This document shows, piece after piece, positions 1 to 7,976 of a stretch of DNA of 10,704 nt (its first letter is position 1; each line of letters starts with the position of its first letter). Origin of the DNA: Patescibacteria group bacterium (GTDB lineage Bacteria; Patescibacteriota; Gracilibacteria; JAHISY01); the NCBI GenBank assembly GCA_018817365.1, contig JAHISY010000078.1:1-10704 (forward strand), read 5' to 3'. The position numbers and the translations under genes were made by a program. The notes under the pieces were generated by a model, which saw only the letters and a program-made list of their open reading frames with translations, did no database searches and was not told the origin of the DNA.

Positions 1-1
1 G

Positions 2-1516
2 AATTTTCGAGTGTATGGAAAAGGTTTCGCTGGTTTCGAGAATAGTCTCTCAGCGCTTTCGCTTGTTTTTGAGGATGGCAGCACTCTCACGAATCCCGCT
101 TTCGTGGCGGACGGCGAAATCTTTTTTGAGAAAGGAGAAACCCTCCTCCCGTACGCAGGAGGAGTGGTGATAGAAGTAGATGAAATTTCTTCTCCGCAAT
201 TTTATTACACCGCGGTGAGTAGCTTTCCTGCAATTGCGGAAATTTATAATTTGCATGATAAAAATGGAAAAGCAGCTTTTCAAATGGATTTGAGTGGATC
301 TTTCAGTCGTACCGGTTTGAAAATTATGCTGAATAGCCAAGAAGTCGCACTCGTCGGTTCGGAAATCGAGCTCGCTTCCGCTCCTGCCGAAAGCGGAGAA
401 GCGTGGATTGAAATGAATGGCTGGAAAAGCAAAGTTTTCAATTATGAATTCGAAGAAGATTTGAAGCCGAAAATCACAGAAATTAAAATTAACACTACTA
501 CTCAAAAAGCAGAAATCCTCGGCAGAAATTTCGGAGACTCCGAAGGCGATTTCGGAATCTCGTCGAGCGCGGGAGAATTTTTATTAATCGATCTCGGATC
601 GAACGAGGCGACAGCTAGAATTCCGAATGAAGCAGAGGAAGGGAGTTTCACACTCACGGTTTCAAGTAAGTGGGGCAGCTCGAATTCAGTCACCTTCACC
701 CTCCCCGCTGCCGCGAACCAATCTTTTTATCCGCAATCAAGCATCTCCGCGCTCGAACCGTTAGAAGGTCTCGCTCCCGGGAAAAAAGTGAGGATTCATG
801 GAGGAAATCTTTTGAATGTCTCTTCCGCGAATTTCGAAGGAAAAGAAGCAGCGGTGAAAGTTCTCGGTCTGGATGAAATCGAGGTGACGATCCCGTCCGC
901 CGCTCCCCTCTCCGGCAAACTTTCGGTAAAAGATAAAAGCGGAGCGCTGAGCGGAGAATTCGATTACCAGCTGCTCGCGGATGAGGAACTCCAAACGCCG
1001 GCGTTTGAATTTCCGGTTACCGAAACTGCTACGGCAATTATCCAAGATGACGAGTGGCAAAATCTTTTTTCTTTCACGATGGAAAACGCCAAAAAAACTC
1101 TCACAATCGCTTTGGCTGAATTTAATTTCACAGGGAACGCTCCCCTGCCTTTCACTGATTATCAGTTGGTCGGATCCGATGGAGAAGAAATTGCGGGAGC
1201 GGAAATCGAAGTTTCGCAAAATGATAAAAAACTGTACTTGCGTGGAATCGAAGTGCCCGCCGATTTGGAAAAAACCGTTTTCACGCTGCAAGGAAAAGTA
1301 TTTCGCCAACTCGAGGAGGAAAAAAGTTTCAGCTTCAAACTCTTGAATCTAATCGAGCAAGAAAATGAAAGGATCACTCGCCAAACCAAAGAAAAAACCG
1401 TTTCAATCGCCGCTGTGGATCTCACGCAGACTTTTTGCCACGAACTCTCCAGCGACGAGTGGCAGGATTGCCGACAACGTGTGCGCCGACCGACCGAAGA
1501 TTTGAATCGGAGTTAG
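2..1516 (+). CDS. IPT/TIG-like beta-sandwich surface protein, 5'-truncated by window edge
   Basis: The reading frame is open to the left edge (codons for N-F-R precede a GTG at 11), and the first visible residues, FRVYGKGFAGF, look like the interior of a TIG strand. The GTG is therefore probably not the start, and the gene is 5'-partial. Numbering from the GTG gives 501 residues. Repeated Ig-like modules are visible: the tail of one at about 1-70, a degenerate one at 71-149, one at 150-232 (KPKITEIKI ... ILGRNFG ... TVSSKWGSSNSVTF) and one at 243-322 (ISALEPLEGLAPGKKVRIHGGNL). A further beta-rich region spans about 325-447. IPT/TIG domains are typical of secreted adhesion or envelope proteins, so an extracellular structural or adhesive role is likely. 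A signal peptide cannot be checked because the N-terminus is missing. The only two cysteines, C476 and C487, lie near the C-terminus. The gene ends in TAG and converges on the glycosyltransferase gene. The family assignment rests on pattern recognition only. Confidence 0.8.
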   Translation, partial: NFRVYGKGFAGFENSLSALSLVFEDGSTLTNPAFVADGEIFFEKGETLLPYAGGVVIEVDEISSPQFYYTAVSSFPAIAEIYNLHDKNGKAAFQMDLSGSFSRTGLKIMLNSQEVALVGSEIELASAPAESGEAWIEMNGWKSKVFNYEFEEDLKPKITEIKINTTTQKAEILGRNFGDSEGDFGISSSAGEFLLIDLGSNEATARIPNEAEEGSFTLTVSSKWGSSNSVTFTLPAAANQSFYPQSSISALEPLEGLAPGKKVRIHGGNLLNVSSANFEGKEAAVKVLGLDEIEVTIPSAAPLSGKLSVKDKSGALSGEFDYQLLADEELQTPAFEFPVTETATAIIQDDEWQNLFSFTMENAKKTLTIALAEFNFTGNAPLPFTDYQLVGSDGEEIAGAEIEVSQNDKKLYLRGIEVPADLEKTVFTLQGKVFRQLEEEKSFSFKLLNLIEQENERITRQTKEKTVSIAAVDLTQTFCHELSSDEWQDCRQRVRRPTEDLNRS

Positions 1517-1600
1517 TCTTAGGAAGTTCTGGAAAATGCCAAACGAGTTGATTTGCGAAAGATTTTTTTGGCAGTCCCGACACAGTAAAGGGTTCAAAAT

Positions 1601-1646
1601 TCAAAAATAAAAAGTTAATCCCCATCTGGCTGGGGGGGGTTAACTT
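1601..1646 (-). terminator. Rho-independent terminator for the minus-strand ligA/glycosyltransferase direction
   Basis: A 12-bp stem pairs 1612-1623 (AAGTTAATCCCC) with 1635-1646. It contains one T-G wobble and a loop of about 11 nt. On the minus strand the stem is followed directly by a T-rich run (reverse complement of 1601-1611), the layout of an intrinsic terminator. On the plus strand no T-run follows the stem, so it should mainly stop transcription from the glycosyltransferase gene, 37 bp after its stop codon. Eight consecutive G residues (1632-1639) allow the right arm to slip in register. Confidence 0.7.
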
Positions 1647-1670
1647 CAGTTGGTGGCAATCCAAACTTCC

Positions 1671-2804
<1,134 letters not shown>

Positions 2805-2906
2805 TTTTTAATTTTAAATTTAAAATTTCAAAACAATTTTTAATTTTAGAATTTCTAAAATTTTAACTTCGACCTTGTTTTAAAATTTAAAATTCAGCAT
2901 TTAAAA
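2805..2906. repeat. AT-only palindromic spacer between ligA and the glycosyltransferase
   Basis: These 102 bp contain almost only A and T and hold two clear inverted repeats. One is a perfect 18-bp palindrome at 2810-2827 (AATTTTAAATTTAAAATT) abutting the glycosyltransferase start codon. The other has 10-bp arms at 2842-2851 and 2853-2862 around a single T. Similar TTTAAAATTT words recur at 2878-2906. A weak terminator, a promoter for the downstream gene, or neutral AT-rich filler are all possible. I could not pick a convincing -35/-10 pair. Confidence 0.5.
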
Positions 2907-4964
2907 TTAGTGCAACATTTTTTTAAACTCCTCTTCCGAAATTATTTTAACACCCAACTCCCCCGCCTTTTTGAGTTTCGAGCCTCCGCCCGCGCCCGCG
3001 ACGAGGAAGTCGGTTTTGGCAGAGATGGAACCGGAGGCTTTTCCGCCGAATTTTTTGATCGCGTCTTTGATTCCTTGCCGAGAATAATTTTCAAGCGTGC
3101 CGGTCACCACGAAAGTTTGACCGGACAATTTTTGCAGCACGGTCTCCTTGCGAATCAGCTCCACCCCCACATTTTCCAATTTTTCGAGCAGCCGCAAGTT
3201 GTCCGGATTGGCGAACCAGCCAGTCAAACTTTCGGCGACTTTCTCGCCGATACCTTCGATCTCCGACCAGTCTTCGATTTTTTTATTTTTGGCGAACTCG
3301 ACAAATTCGGCTAAACGAGATGTTTTAGAAGATTTTGAATTTTGAAATTCTTTCGCGATTTCAGCTGTCGCGACCTCGCCGACGAAGCGAATCCCGAGAC
3401 CGAAAAGCAATTTTTCGAGACGAACTTTTTTAGCTTTTTGAAGTGAAGAAAGCAAATTTTCCGCCCGCTGATTTTGAAAAAGCGGGAGCGAGAGCAACTC
3501 ATCTTTAGTGAGCAAAAATAAATCGGCGACATCTTCGACGAGCGAATTTTCAATCAAACTCATAATCACTTTCTCACCGAGTCCGTCGATTTCGAGCGCA
3601 GATTTCGAAACAAAGTGCTCAAACATTTCGCGGTGAATCGCGCCGCACGCCGAATTCGTGCAGCGGTGTGCCACCTCTCCTTCCGGTTGGATTATTTCGG
3701 AATCGCAAATCGGACAAATTTTCGGCATTTCGAATTTTTGCGCGTCGCGCAGTCGCAATTCGTGAATCACGGAAACTACTTCCGGAATGATGTCTCCCGC
3801 TTTTTGGATCACGACCGTGTCGCCGATTCGGACATCTTTTCGCGCAATTTCATCCGCGTTGTGAAGTGTCGCGCGGGAAACTGTCGAGCCTGCAACTGAA
3901 ACCGGTCGGAGAATCGCGACGGGGGTGAGCACGCCGGTGCGACCGACCTGCACTTCGATGTTTTCGATCACGGTCGAGACTTGCTCGGCGGGAAATTTGA
4001 ACGCAATCATCCCGCGCGGCGATTTCGCAGTGAAGCCCATTTTGGCTTGCTGCGCGAGAGAATTCACTTTGACGACAACTCCGTCAATGTCGAACGGAAG
4101 CTGTTCGCGCTGTTTTTTCCAACCGTTGAATAGTTTTTCAATTTCGGAAATTTCGTGGACGAGATGATGATGCGGCGAGACCGGCAACCCGAGTTTTTCG
4201 AAACGCGCGAGAACTTCGGCTTGCGAGCGCGGCGGATTTTGCAAGTTATTTTCTCCGAGCGTGTAAAAAAACATCGCGAGATCACGGCTGGCGGCGATCG
4301 CGGGATCGAGCTGGCGGACGGAACCCGCCGCGGCATTCCGCGGATTCGCGAATGTGAGAATCTCCCTTTTGCCAGCTGCTTTCAGCTTTTTATTTTTTTG
4401 GTGAATTTTGGTATTCAATTTTTCAAACGCCGCTCGCGGCATGAAAACCTCGCCGGAAATTTCAAGCGTCGCAGCTTCGTTTAATTTCAGCGGAATCGAA
4501 TCAATCGCGCGAATCGCATGTGTGATATCCTCGCCGATCAAACCATCGCCGCGAGTAATTGCGCGCGTAAATTCGCCATTTTCATACCACACCGCGACAT
4601 TCAAACCGTCGATTTTCAATTCACAAAAATATTCGGGGTTTTCGAGTGGAATAAATTTGCGGATTCTTTCTTCCCATTCTTTCAATTCTGTAATCGAAAA
4701 AACATCGCCCAAACTCATTTTACGAGTTTTGTGCGCGATCTTCGGCAATTTGCCGCTCAACGACGCGCCCACTCGCTGCGTCGGACTGTCAAAAGTAATG
4801 AACTCGGGAAATTGCGCTTCCAATTCTTCCAACTCGCGTTTCAGTTGATCGCGCGCGCCTTCGGAAACAACAGTTTCACCGCTACCGCTAAAATATTTTT
4901 GATTCCACTCCTGCAACCACTTTTTTAGTTTTGCGATCCGCTCTCTGGCTTGATTTTTATCCAT
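2907..4964 (-). CDS. ligA: NAD+-dependent DNA ligase LigA
   Basis: LigA seals nicks in duplex DNA during replication and repair, using NAD+ to form an enzyme-AMP intermediate. At 685 residues it is full length. The nucleotidyltransferase domain has KIDG at 117-120 (K117 is the adenylated lysine), GEVFMP at 171-176, FANPRNAAAGSVRQLD at 205-220, FDIDGVVVK at 291-299 and FKFP at 322-325. An OB fold follows. Four zinc-ligand cysteines are at 417, 420, 435 and 440. Helix-hairpin-helix elements include LEIDGLGEKV (about 457) and IEGIGEKVAESL (about 569). A C-terminal BRCT domain spans about 612-683 (LSGQTFVVTGTLENYSR, AGAGGGSKLKKAGELG). The ATG at 4964 fits the usual family N-terminus; an in-frame ATG at 5006 would add 14 unusual residues and use up most of the intergenic region. 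The NMN-binding Ia segment is odd: the usual S-D-x-E-Y-D reads SEGARD at 34-39. No Shine-Dalgarno is visible. Confidence 0.97.
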   Translation of the reverse strand: MDKNQARERIAKLKKWLQEWNQKYFSGSGETVVSEGARDQLKRELEELEAQFPEFITFDSPTQRVGASLSGKLPKIAHKTRKMSLGDVFSITELKEWEERIRKFIPLENPEYFCELKIDGLNVAVWYENGEFTRAITRGDGLIGEDITHAIRAIDSIPLKLNEAATLEISGEVFMPRAAFEKLNTKIHQKNKKLKAAGKREILTFANPRNAAAGSVRQLDPAIAASRDLAMFFYTLGENNLQNPPRSQAEVLARFEKLGLPVSPHHHLVHEISEIEKLFNGWKKQREQLPFDIDGVVVKVNSLAQQAKMGFTAKSPRGMIAFKFPAEQVSTVIENIEVQVGRTGVLTPVAILRPVSVAGSTVSRATLHNADEIARKDVRIGDTVVIQKAGDIIPEVVSVIHELRLRDAQKFEMPKICPICDSEIIQPEGEVAHRCTNSACGAIHREMFEHFVSKSALEIDGLGEKVIMSLIENSLVEDVADLFLLTKDELLSLPLFQNQRAENLLSSLQKAKKVRLEKLLFGLGIRFVGEVATAEIAKEFQNSKSSKTSRLAEFVEFAKNKKIEDWSEIEGIGEKVAESLTGWFANPDNLRLLEKLENVGVELIRKETVLQKLSGQTFVVTGTLENYSRQGIKDAIKKFGGKASGSISAKTDFLVAGAGGGSKLKKAGELGVKIISEEEFKKMLH

Positions 4965-5025
4965 ATTTTTGCTAAAATAATTAGATTTCGAACTAAATTT
5001 TAACATTAAATTGGCGCCAAAAAAT
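4965..5025. promoter_or_regulatory. Divergent intergenic region between ligA and the five-gene cluster
   Basis: These 61 bp separate the ligA start (4964, minus) from the first cluster gene (5026, plus), so promoters for both directions should lie here or just inside the genes. The region is very AT-rich except for a perfect 10-bp palindrome, TTGGCGCCAA, at 5011-5020, six bases before the plus-strand ATG. The palindrome could be an operator-like site or chance. No confident -35/-10 pair could be chosen; TAAATT at 4994-4999 is a possible plus-strand -10 with only a poor TTGCTA -35 (4969-4974). Confidence 0.35.
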
Positions 5026-5060
5026 ATGCAAAAAAATAAAAATCATTTCGAAATTGGTGA
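5026..5060 (+). repeat. 35-nt direct repeat, copy 1 (5' end of cluster gene 1)
   Basis: The first 35 nucleotides of this gene, beginning ATGCAAAAAAATAAAAATCA, are identical to 6121-6155 at the start of the next gene, including synonymous positions. Identity starts exactly at the ATG; the sequences upstream of the two starts are unrelated. Confidence 0.9.
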
Positions 5061-6105
5061 AAAAAGGTTTTTGTGGCGGCAAATAATCCAACAACCAGAT
5101 ATAAGCAATGAAATTTTTCAGAGAACTTCGTTGCGGATAACTTCACGCAGAAAAAAGGAAGCTGAAAATATTTCCGATAAAATCGAAGCAAAAAAGGAAG
5201 AACTTTTGCGAAATCAAGCGGAGCATGAAGAGTTGCTTGTGGAATTATCGAAACAAAACTGCGACACGCAAAAAATAGCTACATTGGTTTTGCGAGAGAT
5301 AAAAAACGAATTTTTAAAAAATATCGTGAATGAAAATAATAAATTCGACAACGGTTTTTGCGATGAGAATGTCACTCGCAGCATGATCGAAAACTTATGG
5401 AAAGATTTGCAAAAGAATTTAGATGTTATTCAGTGTAAAAATTTAGCGAAAGAAGTTTTGCAAATGTTGCCGGCGATGCAGCAGGGTGATGAAAATATTC
5501 CGGAAATCCATTTCAATAATTCGCTGATGTCAGTAACATTGCAAAAAATCACACAAGTTTTTTCAGAGGAATCGGATAACGCGCGCTGGCAGAAAGCGGA
5601 AGATGATTGGAGGCAGCAAAAAAAAGGATTAGAAAAGATTTTTGCGAGCAAAAAATCAGCGGAAGAAGGCGAGCAGAATGTTGATGGCAGAGGATTGATT
5701 AAAAATAATGCGCAAGGATTTAAAAATAAAAAAATCGGGGGGAGAAACGCAGTTGAATCGTTTTTAGAAAATTTGGATGACTTGTCGCCGGAAAATCGAT
5801 GGAAAATCGCTGAAAAGATTTTGAAAAGTATTGATCCGCGAAGCATTTCGGGAATTTCTCCGAATAATCTGAAAGAGCTCGCAGAATACATCGCGTCTAT
5901 TGATAGAAGTTTCGCGCGAAAAATTAACCTCGAAAACCTTTTGGGCGCTCATAAAACAAAAACTGTCGATAAACCGAAAAAATCTTGGTGGTCGCTGATT
6001 GCCGATTTTTTCAAAAATAAATTAGTTTGGTTGCTGTTGTTATTTTTGGTAGTGGTTGTTGGTTTTTTAATTTTCGAAAATTTCTCCAAGGTTGAAAACC
6101 TTTAA
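5026..6105 (+). CDS. Hypothetical helical protein with C-terminal membrane anchor (cluster gene 1)
   Basis: I do not recognise a named family. The product has 359 residues from the ATG at 5026. This start is chosen over an in-frame TTG at 5011 because the next gene begins with the same residues, MQKNKNHFEIGE. After the shared N-terminus (1-17, ending KRFLW) comes a charged helical, probably coiled-coil stretch (about 38-80) rich in K and E. A region at about 83-207 is paralogous to the next protein (DENVTRSMIENLWKDLQKNL at 113-132). A basic linker, KTVDKPKKS (312-320), precedes one strong transmembrane helix at about 333-350 (VWLLLLFLVVVVGFLIF) and a nine-residue tail ending ENL. Basic residues before the helix suggest that the large N-terminal part stays in the cytoplasm and the protein is tail-anchored. 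There is no Shine-Dalgarno. It is the first gene of a tight plus-strand unit, with 15 bp to the next start. Confidence 0.8.
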   Translation: MQKNKNHFEIGEKRFLWRQIIQQPDISNEIFQRTSLRITSRRKKEAENISDKIEAKKEELLRNQAEHEELLVELSKQNCDTQKIATLVLREIKNEFLKNIVNENNKFDNGFCDENVTRSMIENLWKDLQKNLDVIQCKNLAKEVLQMLPAMQQGDENIPEIHFNNSLMSVTLQKITQVFSEESDNARWQKAEDDWRQQKKGLEKIFASKKSAEEGEQNVDGRGLIKNNAQGFKNKKIGGRNAVESFLENLDDLSPENRWKIAEKILKSIDPRSISGISPNNLKELAEYIASIDRSFARKINLENLLGAHKTKTVDKPKKSWWSLIADFFKNKLVWLLLLFLVVVVGFLIFENFSKVENL

Positions 6106-6120
6106 ATAACAAAGAACAAA

Positions 6121-6155
6121 ATGCAAAAAAATAAAAATCATTTCGAAATTGGTGA
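6121..6155 (+). repeat. 35-nt direct repeat, copy 2 (5' end of cluster gene 2)
   Basis: This is identical to 5026-5060 and encodes MQKNKNHFEIG plus the first two bases of the next codon. Divergence starts immediately afterwards (GAAAAAAGG against GAGCGGAGG). Confidence 0.9.
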
Positions 6156-7968
6156 GCGGAGGGTTATTTGGCAAAAAACTGGAGCAGAAAATGTCGCGCA
6201 AATGGCGCAACAGATTGACGCTGATTTAAAAGAAAAAAAAATTGATTTGAGCGATGCAGAGAAAACAAAAATTGCTGAATACAAAACAGAAGAGAAAGAA
6301 ATTATTTTTTGGAGTCAAAAAGAGCGCGAAAAGTTTGCGAAAAGTTTGCTGAATAATGATGGCACAAAAAAAAGCGCGGAAGAAATTGTAAAATTAATTA
6401 ACGCGGAGATTCAGAACGAATTATTTGAAACAAAAATGGATACGGAGGCGAAAGATTATGAAGGCGATGATGACGAAAATGATAAAGAAGAAATCGATGA
6501 AAATAAAACGCGCGACATCATCGAAAATGCGTGGGCGAATGCGACGAAAAATTTGAATGACACTCAACGCGCAAAATTAAGCACAGCTGTTTTACCGCTG
6601 ATAAATGCTGCAGATAAAAATTCTGGAGCTAAAGGAGACGAAAAACATGAAATATTTAAAAATGTAAAAGATCGAACAGGAATTGGTTTCCCCATGTTCA
6701 GAGAAGATTTAATGATAACAGGAGAAGAAGCAGTTAAAATTTCTCAATTTATTAAAATTGAGGCGCACAAAATGGAAAAAGAGCCTAAAGATGCCACGGA
6801 AAATGTCACTGAAGCAAAAAAAACAAGTGAAGAGTGGCAAGAACAAAAAACAAGTGCAGAAAATGTTTTGAAAGAAAATTATCAAACTCCTGATTGGCAC
6901 AAGAAACCAGTTACGAAAATTCATCCTAATGTTCAAAAAAATATTGAAGAAAAATTCAAAAATTTACAAAGCATTGAGGAGCTAAAAAAACTCGGCATTA
7001 ATTTGGATTTAGAGAAAATGAAGAAAAGTTTGGGAATAATTTTAAGCACACGCTTGGGAGAAAATACAATCGAAAACGCCATCAACCAATCTGCGACTGA
7101 AAATCTCGCCAAAAAAATTGAAGCTCGTCAATCAAATATTGTTCGATGGGTAAATGAAAGATATAGCAATGACGCGCCGAAAGTTCTCGCAAAAACTTTC
7201 GAATTAAAAGGAATTGCAAAAGATGATGAAAAAGCTATTTTAGAATATCTCGCTTTTGGAAATGTGGAAACAGATATGAGAGCAGCCGAAAAATATTTCG
7301 AAGCTAATAATAAATTAAATTCTAATGAAATAGTGCAAACAGATGAAAAAATAAAAGCGGAAGAGATAAATAAAAATTTAGAAGTCGAAAACAATAAAAA
7401 TAATCCCGATGACGCCGGTGAGGAAGCTCTCGGCGGTTTTCAAAAGGCTTTGAAATCCTTTTCAGAAGTTTTTAAACAAGCTAGTTTTACGGCAGGACTC
7501 GGAAAACTTTGGGAAGCCGTAATGCATCTTTGGGAAGCTGTGATTGATGGAAAAGCATGGCTCGGGGGATTTATCATAAAAAATATTCCGCACGGAATGG
7601 AAGAAAGCGAAATTTGCCCGGATTTTTTGAAAAAATGGATTGAAGATGGAAGAAAAAATCTCAAAAATAAAGAAATGAAAGATATGTCTGCAGTTTCCAT
7701 ACTGTTGAAACTGAAACCGGCAGATTTTCACATCGTTGAAGATTTGAAAAATATCACTGTTGTAAAACTTTTGGATGCAAAACCAAATGATTTAAATAAA
7801 TTTGTGGAAGGAAAAGAAATCGACATTAGTGTCGCGCAACTTGCGACGATCAAAGGAAGACTTGTTGGAAAAAGCATTGATACGAGATCCGGCGAGGCAA
7901 GTTTATCTGTCTATGATTTTTTGAAAAAGAAAAAAAGTGAAAAAAATTATCTCAATCCAAGTTCTTAA
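6121..7968 (+). CDS. Large Lys/Glu-rich helical protein, soluble paralogue of cluster gene 1 (cluster gene 2)
   Basis: No recognised family. The 615-residue product starts at the ATG at 6121, 15 bp after the preceding stop. It shares the N-terminus MQKNKNHFEIGERRVIW (1-17) with its neighbour. It also shares a helical region at about 88-250: IVKLINAEIQNEL (89-101), DENKTRDIIENAWANATKNL (126-145) and EEWQEQKTSAENVL (237-250), each with a counterpart in gene 1. An acidic stretch lies at 107-126. The remainder (about 265-430) is charged and helical. Around 439-490 is an amphipathic segment with the near-repeat LWEAVMHLWEAV (463-474). The C-terminal 130 residues have hydrophobic periodicity typical of a folded domain. 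Unlike gene 1 there is no strong transmembrane helix, so this may be a cytoplasmic or membrane-associated partner of the anchored paralogue. The coding strand is markedly A-rich compared with ligA. The next gene starts 8 bp downstream, suggesting one transcript. Confidence 0.8.
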   Translation: MQKNKNHFEIGERRVIWQKTGAENVAQMAQQIDADLKEKKIDLSDAEKTKIAEYKTEEKEIIFWSQKEREKFAKSLLNNDGTKKSAEEIVKLINAEIQNELFETKMDTEAKDYEGDDDENDKEEIDENKTRDIIENAWANATKNLNDTQRAKLSTAVLPLINAADKNSGAKGDEKHEIFKNVKDRTGIGFPMFREDLMITGEEAVKISQFIKIEAHKMEKEPKDATENVTEAKKTSEEWQEQKTSAENVLKENYQTPDWHKKPVTKIHPNVQKNIEEKFKNLQSIEELKKLGINLDLEKMKKSLGIILSTRLGENTIENAINQSATENLAKKIEARQSNIVRWVNERYSNDAPKVLAKTFELKGIAKDDEKAILEYLAFGNVETDMRAAEKYFEANNKLNSNEIVQTDEKIKAEEINKNLEVENNKNNPDDAGEEALGGFQKALKSFSEVFKQASFTAGLGKLWEAVMHLWEAVIDGKAWLGGFIIKNIPHGMEESEICPDFLKKWIEDGRKNLKNKEMKDMSAVSILLKLKPADFHIVEDLKNITVVKLLDAKPNDLNKFVEGKEIDISVAQLATIKGRLVGKSIDTRSGEASLSVYDFLKKKKSEKNYLNPSS

Positions 7969-7976
7969 ATTTATAA

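Noticed and set aside
50..505. 151-codon minus-strand open frame
   Set aside because: Shadow of the TIG-like gene; no recognisable domain and no gene-like neighbours on that strand.
761..1309. 182-codon open frame on the minus strand opposite the TIG-like protein
   Set aside because: It lies wholly inside a well-supported coding region. Its translation is rich in F, R and S in the manner of an antisense shadow, and shows no motif.
4408..4928. Two overlapping plus-strand open frames of 136-146 codons opposite ligA
   Set aside because: They lie inside the adenylation domain of an intact ligA and have no recognisable motifs.
4965..5006. Alternative ligA start at the ATG at 5006, adding 14 residues
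   Set aside because: LigA proteins normally begin just before the A-R-x-R-I-x-x-L helix, as with the ATG at 4964. The longer form would also use up most of the divergent intergenic region.
5011..5025. TTG at 5011 as start of cluster gene 1
   Set aside because: The next gene begins with the same residues at its ATG, which places the true start at 5026. The extra MAPKN lies over the palindrome.
5430..5891. 153-codon minus-strand open frame opposite cluster gene 1
   Set aside because: Its F/S-rich translation is what the reverse complement of GAA/AAA/GAT-rich codons gives. The plus frame has a paralogue next door and is clearly the real one.
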